Positions 52,092 to 60,041 of a DNA stretch of 64,000 nt are shown piece after piece. Source of the stretch: Pseudoflavonifractor sp050943825 (lineage in GTDB: Bacteria > Bacillota > Clostridia > Oscillospirales > Oscillospiraceae); contig NZ_JBMNPX010000004.1 in the NCBI RefSeq assembly GCF_050943825.1, positions 191,785-255,784 on the forward strand, read 5' to 3'. A model generated the notes under the pieces. It was not told where the DNA came from. It ran no database searches and saw only the letters and a program-made list of their open reading frames with translations. The position numbers were made by a program, and so were the translations under genes. The stretch's first letter is position 1. Every line of letters begins with the position of its first letter.

Positions 52092-52820
52092 TTATGACTG
52101 GGCCGTCATCTGGTCCCCGCTGAGCCCCTCCTGGGCCAGCAGATTTTCCAGCACGGTAATATCTGTGGAAATGTCCAGCGCCTCGTCCCCGAAAAGGGCG
52201 TCCAGCTGGCGGTCAAAGGCGGACACCACGGTGTCCATAATCTGTTCAATCCGGCCCATGGTGCCGTCAATATTGGTGCCCGATACCCCGGCGGCGTCCA
52301 TCCGGTCGTAGGCGTTGAGCAGCTTGAGGGTGGTGGGCAGGTAGTAGTTCATGAATCGGGTAATCTGACTCTTCTTGGCGGGCTTCTCCGCCACCAGGTC
52401 AAAGATCTTTTTGGTGGTGGCCTCCAGGTGGTCAATCTGGGCGGAGAGCTTCTCGTCCTCAATGGAGTCGTTGAGGCGGCGCATCTCAGAAAGGGCCATG
52501 TCCCGCTGCTTGAGCAGATTGTCCAGCTCCGGGTCGCCGGTGGACTTTTTCTCCTCTTTTTTGGGCTGAGGCTCGCTCTGGGCCTTCTCCGCTTTGGGCG
52601 GCTCCTTCTTCTCCGGTTCCTTCTTCTCCCCTTCCGGGTCGGCAATCTGATACGCCTTGTCGGGCCAGATGGCCTTGCCTACAATAAAGACGATAACCGA
52701 CGCCACCGCGGCCATGATGTAATCCAGGGGACGATAGAGCGGCAGGATCAGCGCCCATACCAGCCACAGAGCGGCCACCAGATAAAAGGGCGCCACAGAA
52801 CGCTTTACTTTTTTTGTCAT
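52092..52820 (-). CDS. xpaC: XpaC-like 5-bromo-4-chloroindolyl phosphate hydrolysis protein
   Basis: The 242-residue protein starts at ATG 52820 five bases after GGAGG; a start at 52832 would place the ribosome site inside the gene. Two membrane segments (about 8-45) come first, then a charged Lys/Glu/Pro linker and a helical domain with LDNLLKQRDMALSEMRRLND. This is the XpaC family, usually encoded with TelA. The named activity is historical; the biochemical role is unclear. Confidence 0.85.
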   Translation of the reverse strand: MTKKVKRSVAPFYLVAALWLVWALILPLYRPLDYIMAAVASVIVFIVGKAIWPDKAYQIADPEGEKKEPEKKEPPKAEKAQSEPQPKKEEKKSTGDPELDNLLKQRDMALSEMRRLNDSIEDEKLSAQIDHLEATTKKIFDLVAEKPAKKSQITRFMNYYLPTTLKLLNAYDRMDAAGVSGTNIDGTMGRIEQIMDTVVSAFDRQLDALFGDEALDISTDITVLENLLAQEGLSGDQMTAQS

Positions 52821-52926
52821 AGCTTCCTCCATACCCTGAAAACAGGGCGTTGCCCGGCCTGGCGGCCGGTGGGTATTCCGGTACTAGTTTAGTGTACCCT
52901 CCCTATTTGGGGGTGTCAAGAACACG

Positions 52927-52955
52927 TTGACTTTAGCACTTAAATTCATTAAAAT
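52927..52955 (+). promoter_or_regulatory. Promoter of ilvA
   Basis: TTGACT (52927-52932) and TAAAAT (52950-52955) are spaced 17 bases in an A/T-rich stretch. The start codon is about 65 bases downstream. Confidence 0.7.
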
Positions 52956-53019
52956 AATGGTTATCTATATTCAGCAGGGATGACCAGACCGGCCGATCCC
53001 CAGTAAAGGGGTTTTCACC

Positions 53020-54240
53020 ATGATGACATTGGAAGATTTCAAGGCCGCCCGCAGCGTTCTCTCGGGCGTCATCACCAACACGGGGCTTGTCCCCAGCAAG
53101 GCCCTGTCCAAGGCCACCGGCAACAACGTGTACCTGAAGCCGGAAAACATGCAGGTCACCGGCGCGTACAAGATCCGCGGCGCCTACTTCAAGCTGTCCA
53201 CCCTGTCCGAGGAGGAGAAGGCCAAGGGTCTGGTCACCGCCTCGGCGGGCAACCACGCCCAGGGCGTGGCCTATGCGGCCCAGGCCGCCGGTGTGAAGGC
53301 CACCATCGTCATGCCCACCACCACGCCCCTGGTGAAGGTGAACAACACCAAGGACTACGGCGCTGAGGTTGTGCTCCACGGCGAGACCTTTGACGACGCC
53401 GCCGCTCTGGCCCAGAAGCTGGTGGAGGAGCGGGGTCTGACCTATGTGCCCCCCTTCAACGACCTGGCGGTTGCCACCGGCCAGGGCACCATCGCCTATG
53501 AGATTTTCCAGAGCCTGCCCGATGTGGACGTGATTCTAGTGCCCATCGGCGGCGGCGGTCTGGCGGCGGGCGTGTCCACCCTGGCCAAGCTGCTCAACCC
53601 CAACGTGAAGGTCATCGGCGTGGAGCCCACCGGCGCCGCGTCCATGAAGGCCAGCGTGGAGGCGGGCCACATCGTCACTCTGGATCACGTGGAGACCATC
53701 GCCGACGGCGTGGCCGTGAAAACCCCGGGCGATCTCATTTTCCCCTATATCCAGCAGAATATTGACGACATCATCACCATTGACGACGCCGAGCTGGTGG
53801 ACGCCTTCCTGGACATGATCGAGAAGCACAAGATGATCGTGGAGAACGCGGGTCTGCTGCCCATCGCCGCCCTCAGCCACCTGGACTGCAAGGGCAAGAA
53901 TGTGGTCAGCGTGCTCTCCGGCGGCAACATGGACGTGATCACCGTGGCCAGCCTGGTGCAGCACGGCCTTATCAACCGCGGCCGTGTGTTCACCTTCTCC
54001 GTCCAGCTGCCCGACCGTCCCGGTGAGCTGCTGCGGGTGGCCGAGATTGTCTCCCGTGAGAACGGCAACATCATCAAGCTGGAGCACAACCAGTTCGTCA
54101 ACATCAACCGCCAGAGCGGCGTGGAGCTGCGGGTGACCCTGGAGGCCTTCGGCCACACCCACAAGCGGAGCATCCTCACCGCCATGCGGGCCGCCGGGTA
54201 CGACGCCCGTGAGGTCAACACCGGCGACTTCTATGACTAA
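53020..54240 (+). CDS. ilvA: Threonine ammonia-lyase (deaminase)
   Basis: This 406-residue PLP enzyme has the lysine motif GAYKIRGAYFKL (K near residue 50), ASAGNHAQGVAYAA, the glycine loop PIGGGGLAAG, and a C-terminal ACT-like regulatory domain (about 325-406, VQLPDRPGELLRVAEIV). It makes 2-ketobutyrate for isoleucine, so it feeds the ilvBNCD genes of this window. The length fits the clostridial medium form. The starting ATG is doubled (MM). Confidence 0.93.
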   Translation: MMTLEDFKAARSVLSGVITNTGLVPSKALSKATGNNVYLKPENMQVTGAYKIRGAYFKLSTLSEEEKAKGLVTASAGNHAQGVAYAAQAAGVKATIVMPTTTPLVKVNNTKDYGAEVVLHGETFDDAAALAQKLVEERGLTYVPPFNDLAVATGQGTIAYEIFQSLPDVDVILVPIGGGGLAAGVSTLAKLLNPNVKVIGVEPTGAASMKASVEAGHIVTLDHVETIADGVAVKTPGDLIFPYIQQNIDDIITIDDAELVDAFLDMIEKHKMIVENAGLLPIAALSHLDCKGKNVVSVLSGGNMDVITVASLVQHGLINRGRVFTFSVQLPDRPGELLRVAEIVSRENGNIIKLEHNQFVNINRQSGVELRVTLEAFGHTHKRSILTAMRAAGYDAREVNTGDFYD

Positions 54241-54481
54241 CCCCTAATCCTGCTGCCGCCCGGCGGGCGCTGCCCGCCGGACGGCTATCTGAAAGCGGTT
54301 GTTCTCCCGGCCGGGCCGCCGGGCTGTGGGAGCAGAGCGGGGGAAATCCGCCGCCGGCCGGGAGCGATTCCGCTGTGCCATCCTATGTGCCGGACCGGCC
54401 CCCGGTGCGGCGCGGGTGTCTGCCGCGCTGAATGTATCATACAGGAAATTTTTCAATTTCTGTTAAAGCGGAGGTTTAAGT

Positions 54482-55138
54482 ATGATTAAAATTGCGCCCT
54501 CGCTGCTCTCAGCGGATTTTGCCAATCTTCAGCGGGACATTGAGCGGGTCCCCAACGCCGACTGGCTCCACGTGGACGTGATGGACGGCATGTTTGTCCC
54601 CAACATCTCCATCGGTGTGCCGGTGGTCAAGTCCCTGCGCGCCTGCACCGACAAGTTTCTGGACGTACACCTGATGATTGAGAAGCCGGAGCGCTACATT
54701 GACGCCTTCGCCAAGGCGGGCGCCGACCTGCTCTCCGTCCATCTGGAGGCCGACCTGCCCCCCGCCATCCACCGGGCTCTGGACAAGATGGAGGCCAACG
54801 GCGTGAAGAAGGGCATTGTCCTGCGCCCCATCACCGGCGCTGAGGCGGTGATCCCCTATCTGAAGCGGGACCTGGACCTGATTTTGGTGATGACGGTGGA
54901 GCCCGGCTTCGGCGGCCAGGCCTTTATGTCCGACATGCTGCCCAAAATTGAGGCCATCCGGGGCTACATCAACCAGTACTGCCCCGACTGTGACCTGGAG
55001 GTGGACGGCGGCATTGACCCCGCCACCGCTCCGCTGGTGCTGAAGGCGGGCGCCAACGTGCTGGTGGCCGGCTCCGCCGTGTTCGGCAAGCCCGACCCCG
55101 CCGCCGCCGTGGAGGCTCTGCGCTCCGCCGGCGTCTGA
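54482..55138 (+). CDS. rpe: Ribulose-phosphate 3-epimerase
   Basis: This 218-residue TIM-barrel enzyme has LHVDVMDGMFVPN with the metal and catalytic residues, VHLMIEKPERYI, VEPGFGGQAFM and EVDGGIDPATAP. It interconverts ribulose-5-P and xylulose-5-P. AAAGCGGAGG precedes the ATG. The 241-base gap before it holds only a GC hairpin (54260-54280) and no gene I can support. Confidence 0.95.
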   Translation: MIKIAPSLLSADFANLQRDIERVPNADWLHVDVMDGMFVPNISIGVPVVKSLRACTDKFLDVHLMIEKPERYIDAFAKAGADLLSVHLEADLPPAIHRALDKMEANGVKKGIVLRPITGAEAVIPYLKRDLDLILVMTVEPGFGGQAFMSDMLPKIEAIRGYINQYCPDCDLEVDGGIDPATAPLVLKAGANVLVAGSAVFGKPDPAAAVEALRSAGV

Positions 55139-55163
55139 TTTCTGACATTCTGGAGGATTTTCC

Positions 55164-55766
55164 ATGCAGTACTTTCCCCCCGCCCTGGAGAAGCTGGTGG
55201 AGCAGTTCCACAAGCTGCCCGGTATCGGCCACAAGAGCGCCCAGCGGCTGGCCTTCTATATGCTCTCCCTGCCCGACGAGGACGCCGCTGCCTTCGCTCA
55301 GGCCATCACCGACGCCAAGCGGGCCATCTCCTTCTGCCCCGTGTGCCAGAACCTGACCGAGGGCGAGGGTCCCTGCGCCATCTGCCAGAGCCCCAAGCGG
55401 GACCGGTCCACGGTGTGCGTGGTGGCCGACCCCAAGGACGTCATCGCCATGGAGCGCAGCCGGGAGTACAACGGCCTCTACCACGTGCTCCACGGGGTCA
55501 TCTCCCCCATGAACCACGTGGGGCCTGACGACCTGCATATCAAGTCCCTGGTAGAGCGGGTGGGCAGCGGCGAGGTGAAAGAGGTCATCATGGCCACCAA
55601 CCCGGACACCGAGGGCGAGGCCACTGCCATGTACCTCTCCCGTCTCCTGAAGCCCTTCCAGGTGAAGGTCACCCGCCTGGCCTACGGCATCCCGGTGGGC
55701 AGCCACCTGGAGTTTGCCGACGACGCCACCCTGATGCGTGCCCTGGAGGGTAGGCGGGAGATGTAA
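55164..55766 (+). CDS. recR: Recombination protein RecR
   Basis: This 200-residue protein has the helix-hairpin-helix FHKLPGIGHKSAQRLAFYML, the zinc finger CPVCQN...CAICQSP (about 55-72) and a Toprim domain (VCVVADPKDVIAMERS onward, with NPDTEGEATAMYL). It acts with RecF/RecO in loading RecA at gaps. It begins 25 bases after rpe, so the two are likely co-transcribed; the link is probably not functional. In many Firmicutes recR follows dnaX and yaaK, but that order is absent here. Confidence 0.95.
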   Translation: MQYFPPALEKLVEQFHKLPGIGHKSAQRLAFYMLSLPDEDAAAFAQAITDAKRAISFCPVCQNLTEGEGPCAICQSPKRDRSTVCVVADPKDVIAMERSREYNGLYHVLHGVISPMNHVGPDDLHIKSLVERVGSGEVKEVIMATNPDTEGEATAMYLSRLLKPFQVKVTRLAYGIPVGSHLEFADDATLMRALEGRREM

Positions 55767-55775
55767 TTTTTCCAC

Positions 55776-55816
55776 AAAAGAGGCGGCCGCGGTTGATAAC
55801 CGCGGCCGCCTCTTTT
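55776..55816. terminator. Bidirectional terminator between recR and asparaginase
   Basis: A 19-base perfect inverted repeat (55776-55794 with 55798-55816) begins with AAAA and ends with TTTT. Confidence 0.9.
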
Positions 55817-55826
55817 ATTGCTTCTT

Positions 55827-56834
55827 TCAGATTCCCTTGTCCACGGTCACCTCGCCGCAGAGGCTGCGGGCGAAAAGGGCACGCACCTGCTCCGGGTCGT
55901 CTGTCTGGCCCAGGGACCACATGAGCTTGGTGACGGCGGCCTCGGTGGTCATGTCGTAGCCCTGGATGACCCCCTCGGCCAGTGCCTTCTGCCCCGCCTG
56001 GTACAGGGAAAAGTCGCTGCGCTCATAGAGGCACTGGGAGCACACCACCACCGCCATGCCCGCCTGGACGGCGGCGTGGAGCTTGGCGATCAGGTCCCGG
56101 CGGATGAAGTGGAGACCACCGGCCCCGAAGGCCTCGATAACCACGCCGCGGTAGTGCATGGACAGGAGCATATCAAAAATCTCCGGGTTCAGGCCCGGGG
56201 TCAGCTTGATGAGGAACACGTCCCGGCACAGGGCGTCCCGCAGGACACAGGGTTCTCCGCCCGCCGCCGGCAGTGCCTCCGGCTGGAGAATCAGTCCCGC
56301 CGCGCTGATCCGGGCGGCAAAGGGCCAGTTGACGCTCTCAAAGGCATCAAAGCCGGTGGTGCGGGTCTTGACCGCCCGACAGCCCAGAATCACCTTCCGG
56401 TCAAAGGCCACAAACACGCCCCCAACGCCGCCCGCCACCATGGCAAAGGCGGTGCGCAGGTTCTCCAGTCCGTCGGTGAGGGGGTGCTCAATGGGCAGCT
56501 GGGAGCCGGTAAGCACCACGGGAATCTCAATGCCCCGGAGCATAAAGGATAGCACCGAGGCGGTATAGGCCATGGTGTCGGTGCCGTGGGTGATGACGAT
56601 GCCGTCAAAATCTCCTCTGCTCTCGTACACCGCCCGGGCGATGACCTGCCACTCCTCCGGCTGGATGTTGGAGGAGTCCATGCTCAGCAGGTCCCGGATG
56701 GTGAGGTCGTAATTGTCCGTCAGGCCGTACAGCCGCGCGGTCATACCGCCGCCGTCCAGCCCGGGGGCCAGGCCCTCCGCTGTGGGTCGGGAGGCAATGG
56801 TGCCTCCGGTGGTGAGAAGCAAAATTTTTTTCAT
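55827..56834 (-). CDS. ansA: L-asparaginase, type I (cytoplasmic)
   Basis: This 335-residue protein has the N-terminal nucleophile motif LLTTGGTIAS (T near residue 9) and the second catalytic block ITHGTDTMAYTASVL. No signal peptide is present. It hydrolyses asparagine to aspartate and ammonia. The start at 56834 has AAAAGAGGG upstream. Single gene, convergent with recR. Confidence 0.92.
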   Translation of the reverse strand: MKKILLLTTGGTIASRPTAEGLAPGLDGGGMTARLYGLTDNYDLTIRDLLSMDSSNIQPEEWQVIARAVYESRGDFDGIVITHGTDTMAYTASVLSFMLRGIEIPVVLTGSQLPIEHPLTDGLENLRTAFAMVAGGVGGVFVAFDRKVILGCRAVKTRTTGFDAFESVNWPFAARISAAGLILQPEALPAAGGEPCVLRDALCRDVFLIKLTPGLNPEIFDMLLSMHYRGVVIEAFGAGGLHFIRRDLIAKLHAAVQAGMAVVVCSQCLYERSDFSLYQAGQKALAEGVIQGYDMTTEAAVTKLMWSLGQTDDPEQVRALFARSLCGEVTVDKGI

Positions 56835-56931
56835 AAATCCCTATCCCTCTTTTAAGGATTTCTTAATTGCATTTTTTACCGGCATCCTCTATACTGAAAG
56901 GCAAGAAAACAACCGGAACGGAGGAAGCCTT

Positions 56932-57285
56932 ATGCATCAGCGCAGCGTTCCCCTCTGCATTGTCCTTACCATCATCACCTGCGGCATCTACGGCCTCTAC
57001 TGGATGGTCTGCCTCACCGATGACTCCACTGAGGTCACCGGCATGGGCAACACCAGCGGCGGTATGGCCCTGGTGTTCTCCCTGATCACCTGCGGCATTT
57101 ACAGCATCTACTGGGCCTACAAGATGGGTGAGAAGCTGGATATGGCCCGTGCCCAGCGGGGTGTTCCCACCGGCAGCCTGGCCATTGTCTATCTGGTTCT
57201 CTCCCTCTTTGGCCTGAGCATCGTCACCTTCGCCCTCATCCAGAGCGAGCTGAACAAGTACACCTTCAACGGCAATGACTTCTGA
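56932..57285 (+). CDS. DUF4234-type small membrane protein
   Basis: The 117-residue protein starts at ATG 56932 with GGAGGAAG upstream. Two related halves each contain the motif ITCGIYxxYW (ITCGIYGLYW and ITCGIYSIYW), followed by a final membrane segment. This is the DUF4234 pattern found in many clostridial membrane proteins, of unknown function. It overlaps the next gene by 11 bases. Confidence 0.8.
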   Translation: MHQRSVPLCIVLTIITCGIYGLYWMVCLTDDSTEVTGMGNTSGGMALVFSLITCGIYSIYWAYKMGEKLDMARAQRGVPTGSLAIVYLVLSLFGLSIVTFALIQSELNKYTFNGNDF

Positions 57286-57673
57286 GGCAAAGCATCGTCT
57301 GAAACGGCTGCTTCTGCGGGCGGGCCTGATCCTGGGGATCGGGCTCGCCTATGCTGTTTTTGTGCGGCTGAGCGGCCGCTCCATTCCCTGCCCTATCCAT
57401 GCTGTCACGGGCCTGCTCTGTCCCGGCTGCGGCGTCACGCGGATGTGTCTGGCCCTGCTGAGGCTGGACTTTGCCGCCGCCTGGGCGGCCAACCCGGTGC
57501 TGCTGCTCCTGCTGCCCGTTCTGGCGGCGCTGCTGGTGCGGCTGGGGCTGCGATACGTAAAAACCGGGCGGTCCGCCCTCAGCAGAGGGGAATCCGCCCT
57601 GGTCTGGGGTACGATTGCCGTCCTGCTGCTCTGGGGCGCCGCCCGGAACCTGGTTCCGCTGCTGCTCTCCTGA
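57275..57673 (+). CDS. DUF2752-type membrane protein
   Basis: This 132-residue protein has three hydrophobic segments and the family signature CPGCGVTRMCLALLR at about residues 49-63. DUF2752 proteins often neighbour DUF4234-type or CD225-like proteins, as here, where the start overlaps the previous gene by 11 bases. Function unknown. The cysteines may bind metal. Confidence 0.8.
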   Translation: MTSEAKHRLKRLLLRAGLILGIGLAYAVFVRLSGRSIPCPIHAVTGLLCPGCGVTRMCLALLRLDFAAAWAANPVLLLLLPVLAALLVRLGLRYVKTGRSALSRGESALVWGTIAVLLLWGAARNLVPLLLS

Positions 57674-57674
57674 T

Positions 57675-58265
57675 TTACCGCAGCATACGCAGCACGAGGG
57701 GCAGCACCAGCTCGGCCACCTTCCGCTCGCCTGCCGCGGACAGATTGTGGCGCGGCAGCTCCCGCTCGCCGTACCACCGGTCCGGGTTGTCCCCCAGGGC
57801 CCGGTACAGGTCCACAAATGGGATTCCCGCTTCCTCACACAGGCGGCTCAGCCCCGCGTTCCACTTGGGCAGCCGGGTCTGGACCAGCTCGCCCGCGTAA
57901 TTCTTGTCAAACCAGGGAATCCCCAGCACAATGAGCCGCACGCCCTGCTCTCTGGCCTGGCGGAACATGTCCTCCATCTCGGCCAGGTAAGCTGCCATGG
58001 TCCGCTCGGGGCGGCGGATGTCCTCCATGCCGAAGCCCAGAACACACAGCTTTGCCCCCGCGCTCCGGGCGGCAAATGTTTCTCTGGCATCGGCCGCCGT
58101 CTCACCGGGCACGCCCTCATTCCGCACCACGGTCTTGGCCCCCAGTGCGGCCAGAATGGCCTCCATCTGGGCAGGCCATGCCTGCTCCAGAGGGCCGCAT
58201 TTCCCCTCATCTCCCAGGAAGTAACGGGTGTTCCCGTCCCCCAGGGCCACAATGGTCCGATTCAC
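57675..58265 (-). CDS. SGNH/GDSL-fold protein lacking the catalytic serine
   Basis: The 196-residue protein starts at GTG 58265 behind a weak AAGGGTGAG. It has the SGNH fold: block I ALGDGNTRYFLG, NEGVPGETAADA and a C-terminal RHNLSAAG. In active enzymes block I reads GDS; here residue 11 is Gly. Block III, normally GxND, reads GFGMED, and the aspartate three residues before the final histidine is replaced by leucine. The fold is kept but the hydrolase triad is not, so it may bind ligand without hydrolysis, or use other residues. Confidence 0.75.
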   Translation of the reverse strand: MNRTIVALGDGNTRYFLGDEGKCGPLEQAWPAQMEAILAALGAKTVVRNEGVPGETAADARETFAARSAGAKLCVLGFGMEDIRRPERTMAAYLAEMEDMFRQAREQGVRLIVLGIPWFDKNYAGELVQTRLPKWNAGLSRLCEEAGIPFVDLYRALGDNPDRWYGERELPRHNLSAAGERKVAELVLPLVLRMLR

Positions 58266-58301
58266 ACACTCACCCTTTTTCTCTCTGCGTCTCTCTGCCC
58301 G

Positions 58302-59015
58302 TCAGGCCAGCAGATCTCCCTCGGAGATCACCTGATACCAGTGGGAAATCAGACGGGTCTGGACAAAGCCGTCTGACTGGTAGAGGGGATAGGCCTGGAT
58401 ATTGGCGGTGGAAACCTTCAGCCAGGTGCGTTCAAAGCCCTCAGCTGCCAGAAGCGCCGTAACAGAGCGCAGCAGCTCCCGGCCCAGGCCCTTGCCCCGG
58501 AAGTCCTTGCACAGGCCGATGCCCGCAATCTCCGGCTCTGCCTCCTGGAAGTCCAGCTCATAGACTCCCACCGGGACGCCGTCCAGCAGCGCCAGACCGC
58601 ACCGGCTTCCCTCCTCCTGCACCCGCTCCAGATCGTTGCGGCCGTAGGTAGCGGAGTTGGGCACGTCGAAGAAGCACTCATTGTACAGCGTCAGCCACTG
58701 GCCCACCTTCTCCCGGCTCAGGGGCTCCAGGGTCAGCTTTCCCTCCGGCACAGGGCAGGTCCTGTCCAGGGGGCGCTCCAGGCGGAGCATATCGTGGCGG
58801 AACTCCAGACGGTAGCCGTCCCCGCTGCCCTCCGCCAGCGGCGCCGCAGGGTCCAGGGAGGCGGCATATATCTCGGTGGCCCCCTGCTGCAGCAGGCTCC
58901 TGGCTCCCTGCCGGATCAGGCCGTCCACCTGGTCGGGCCAGCACCGGAGGATTCTCATATATCCCTTTCCCTTGGCCGGAATTTCTTTTGTGATAATCTC
59001 CAGCTCAGGCTGCAT
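58302..59015 (-). CDS. GNAT-family N-acetyltransferase
   Basis: The 237-residue protein starts at ATG 59015 with GGAGG eight bases upstream. The acetyl-CoA motif A is IGLCKDFRGKGLGRELLRSV (about 172-191), and the C-terminus has the usual FERTWLKVSTANIQAYPLYQ pattern. The N-terminal half is a degenerate GNAT-like domain. Substrate unknown. It runs toward the SGNH gene with 36 bases between. Confidence 0.85.
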   Translation of the reverse strand: MQPELEIITKEIPAKGKGYMRILRCWPDQVDGLIRQGARSLLQQGATEIYAASLDPAAPLAEGSGDGYRLEFRHDMLRLERPLDRTCPVPEGKLTLEPLSREKVGQWLTLYNECFFDVPNSATYGRNDLERVQEEGSRCGLALLDGVPVGVYELDFQEAEPEIAGIGLCKDFRGKGLGRELLRSVTALLAAEGFERTWLKVSTANIQAYPLYQSDGFVQTRLISHWYQVISEGDLLA

Positions 59016-59196
59016 GGCCTTTTCCTCCATCTATGTTTTGTATTGGATGAATTTTTATTATACAACAGCGGTACGGACTGTGCAAGTCCGTACCGCTGTT
59101 GCATTTTTCATAATCTTGTGCTTTCCTAGTCCATTTCTGCCGGACAATTCACACTTATATCACCAAAAACAGCAGCCTGTCCGGTATAATTCTCTC

Positions 59197-59922
59197 TTAT
59201 AACCGGACCTCTGCCGGACCCGCCATGGTCAGGCTGTCCGGCGTCACATGGCAGGTGTGGGCCAGCACCTCCACCCCGGCCGCCTGTGCACGGCGGAGCG
59301 CGTCGCCAAAGGCGGGATGGGTCAGGTCGTTGGGTGAAAAGAAGTCCGCCCGCTCCATCTGGATGACAAAGCACACCGCCGCCTCGTACCCGGCTGCCTT
59401 GCAGGCCATCAGCTCCTCCAGGTGCTTCACGCCCCGCTCCGTGGGGGCGTCCGGGAAATAGACCGCCCCGTCCCGCTCCAGGGTGACCCCCTTTACCTCC
59501 ACAAATCCACGGCAAATTTCTCCGTTATTCGAATACTCATAGTAAAAATCGAATCTGGAATTCCCCCAAGTTTTCTCTCCCTGGAGCAGAGTCAGCCCGG
59601 GCCGGAAGGCCCCCGACCGGGCCCACTGGGCAAACACCTGGTTTGGGGCCTGAGCGTCCATGTTAATCAGGGTCCCACAGCCTCCCTCCGCACTGCCCTT
59701 TTCCACCGCGATGAGGTCATAGGCAGTCTTGCGGGCCGGGTTGCCGCTCTTCTCCAAGTAAACGGTAGCTCCAGGAATCAACAGTTCCCGACAACGTCCC
59801 GTATTTTTTACATGACATATTACAAAATCTCTGGTTTTCTCCTGCCCTTCCAGGGCCACATGAGCGATAAACCGGTTGGGCCGGGCCAGAAAAGTCCCCC
59901 GGCTGATGTGGTCGTAGTGCAT
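59197..59922 (-). CDS. sfsA: SfsA-family DNA/RNA nuclease-like protein
   Basis: The 241-residue protein starts at ATG 59922 behind GGAAGGAAG. It carries an OB-type N-terminus (FLARPNRFIAHV, HVKNTGRCRELL) and a nuclease-fold C-terminus with FVEVKGVTLERDGAVYFPDA and ERGVKHLEEL. This is the SfsA family, named for sugar fermentation stimulation and more recently treated as a nuclease. Single gene. Confidence 0.9.
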   Translation of the reverse strand: MHYDHISRGTFLARPNRFIAHVALEGQEKTRDFVICHVKNTGRCRELLIPGATVYLEKSGNPARKTAYDLIAVEKGSAEGGCGTLINMDAQAPNQVFAQWARSGAFRPGLTLLQGEKTWGNSRFDFYYEYSNNGEICRGFVEVKGVTLERDGAVYFPDAPTERGVKHLEELMACKAAGYEAAVCFVIQMERADFFSPNDLTHPAFGDALRRAQAAGVEVLAHTCHVTPDSLTMAGPAEVRL

Positions 59923-60041
59923 GGTCTCACTTCCTTCCGGGATATCATACCACAGCTCCTCCGGGTTAGAAAAGGCCGATTGTACCGGGAATATAAAAAG
60001 AGCGCCGAGCAAATGCCCAGCGCTCTTGAGAGAAAAGGTGC

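Noticed and set aside
54241..54481. Possible riboswitch ahead of rpe
   Set aside because: The GC hairpin at 54260-54280 and a long GC-rich stretch are present, but nothing matches a leader family that I can recognise.
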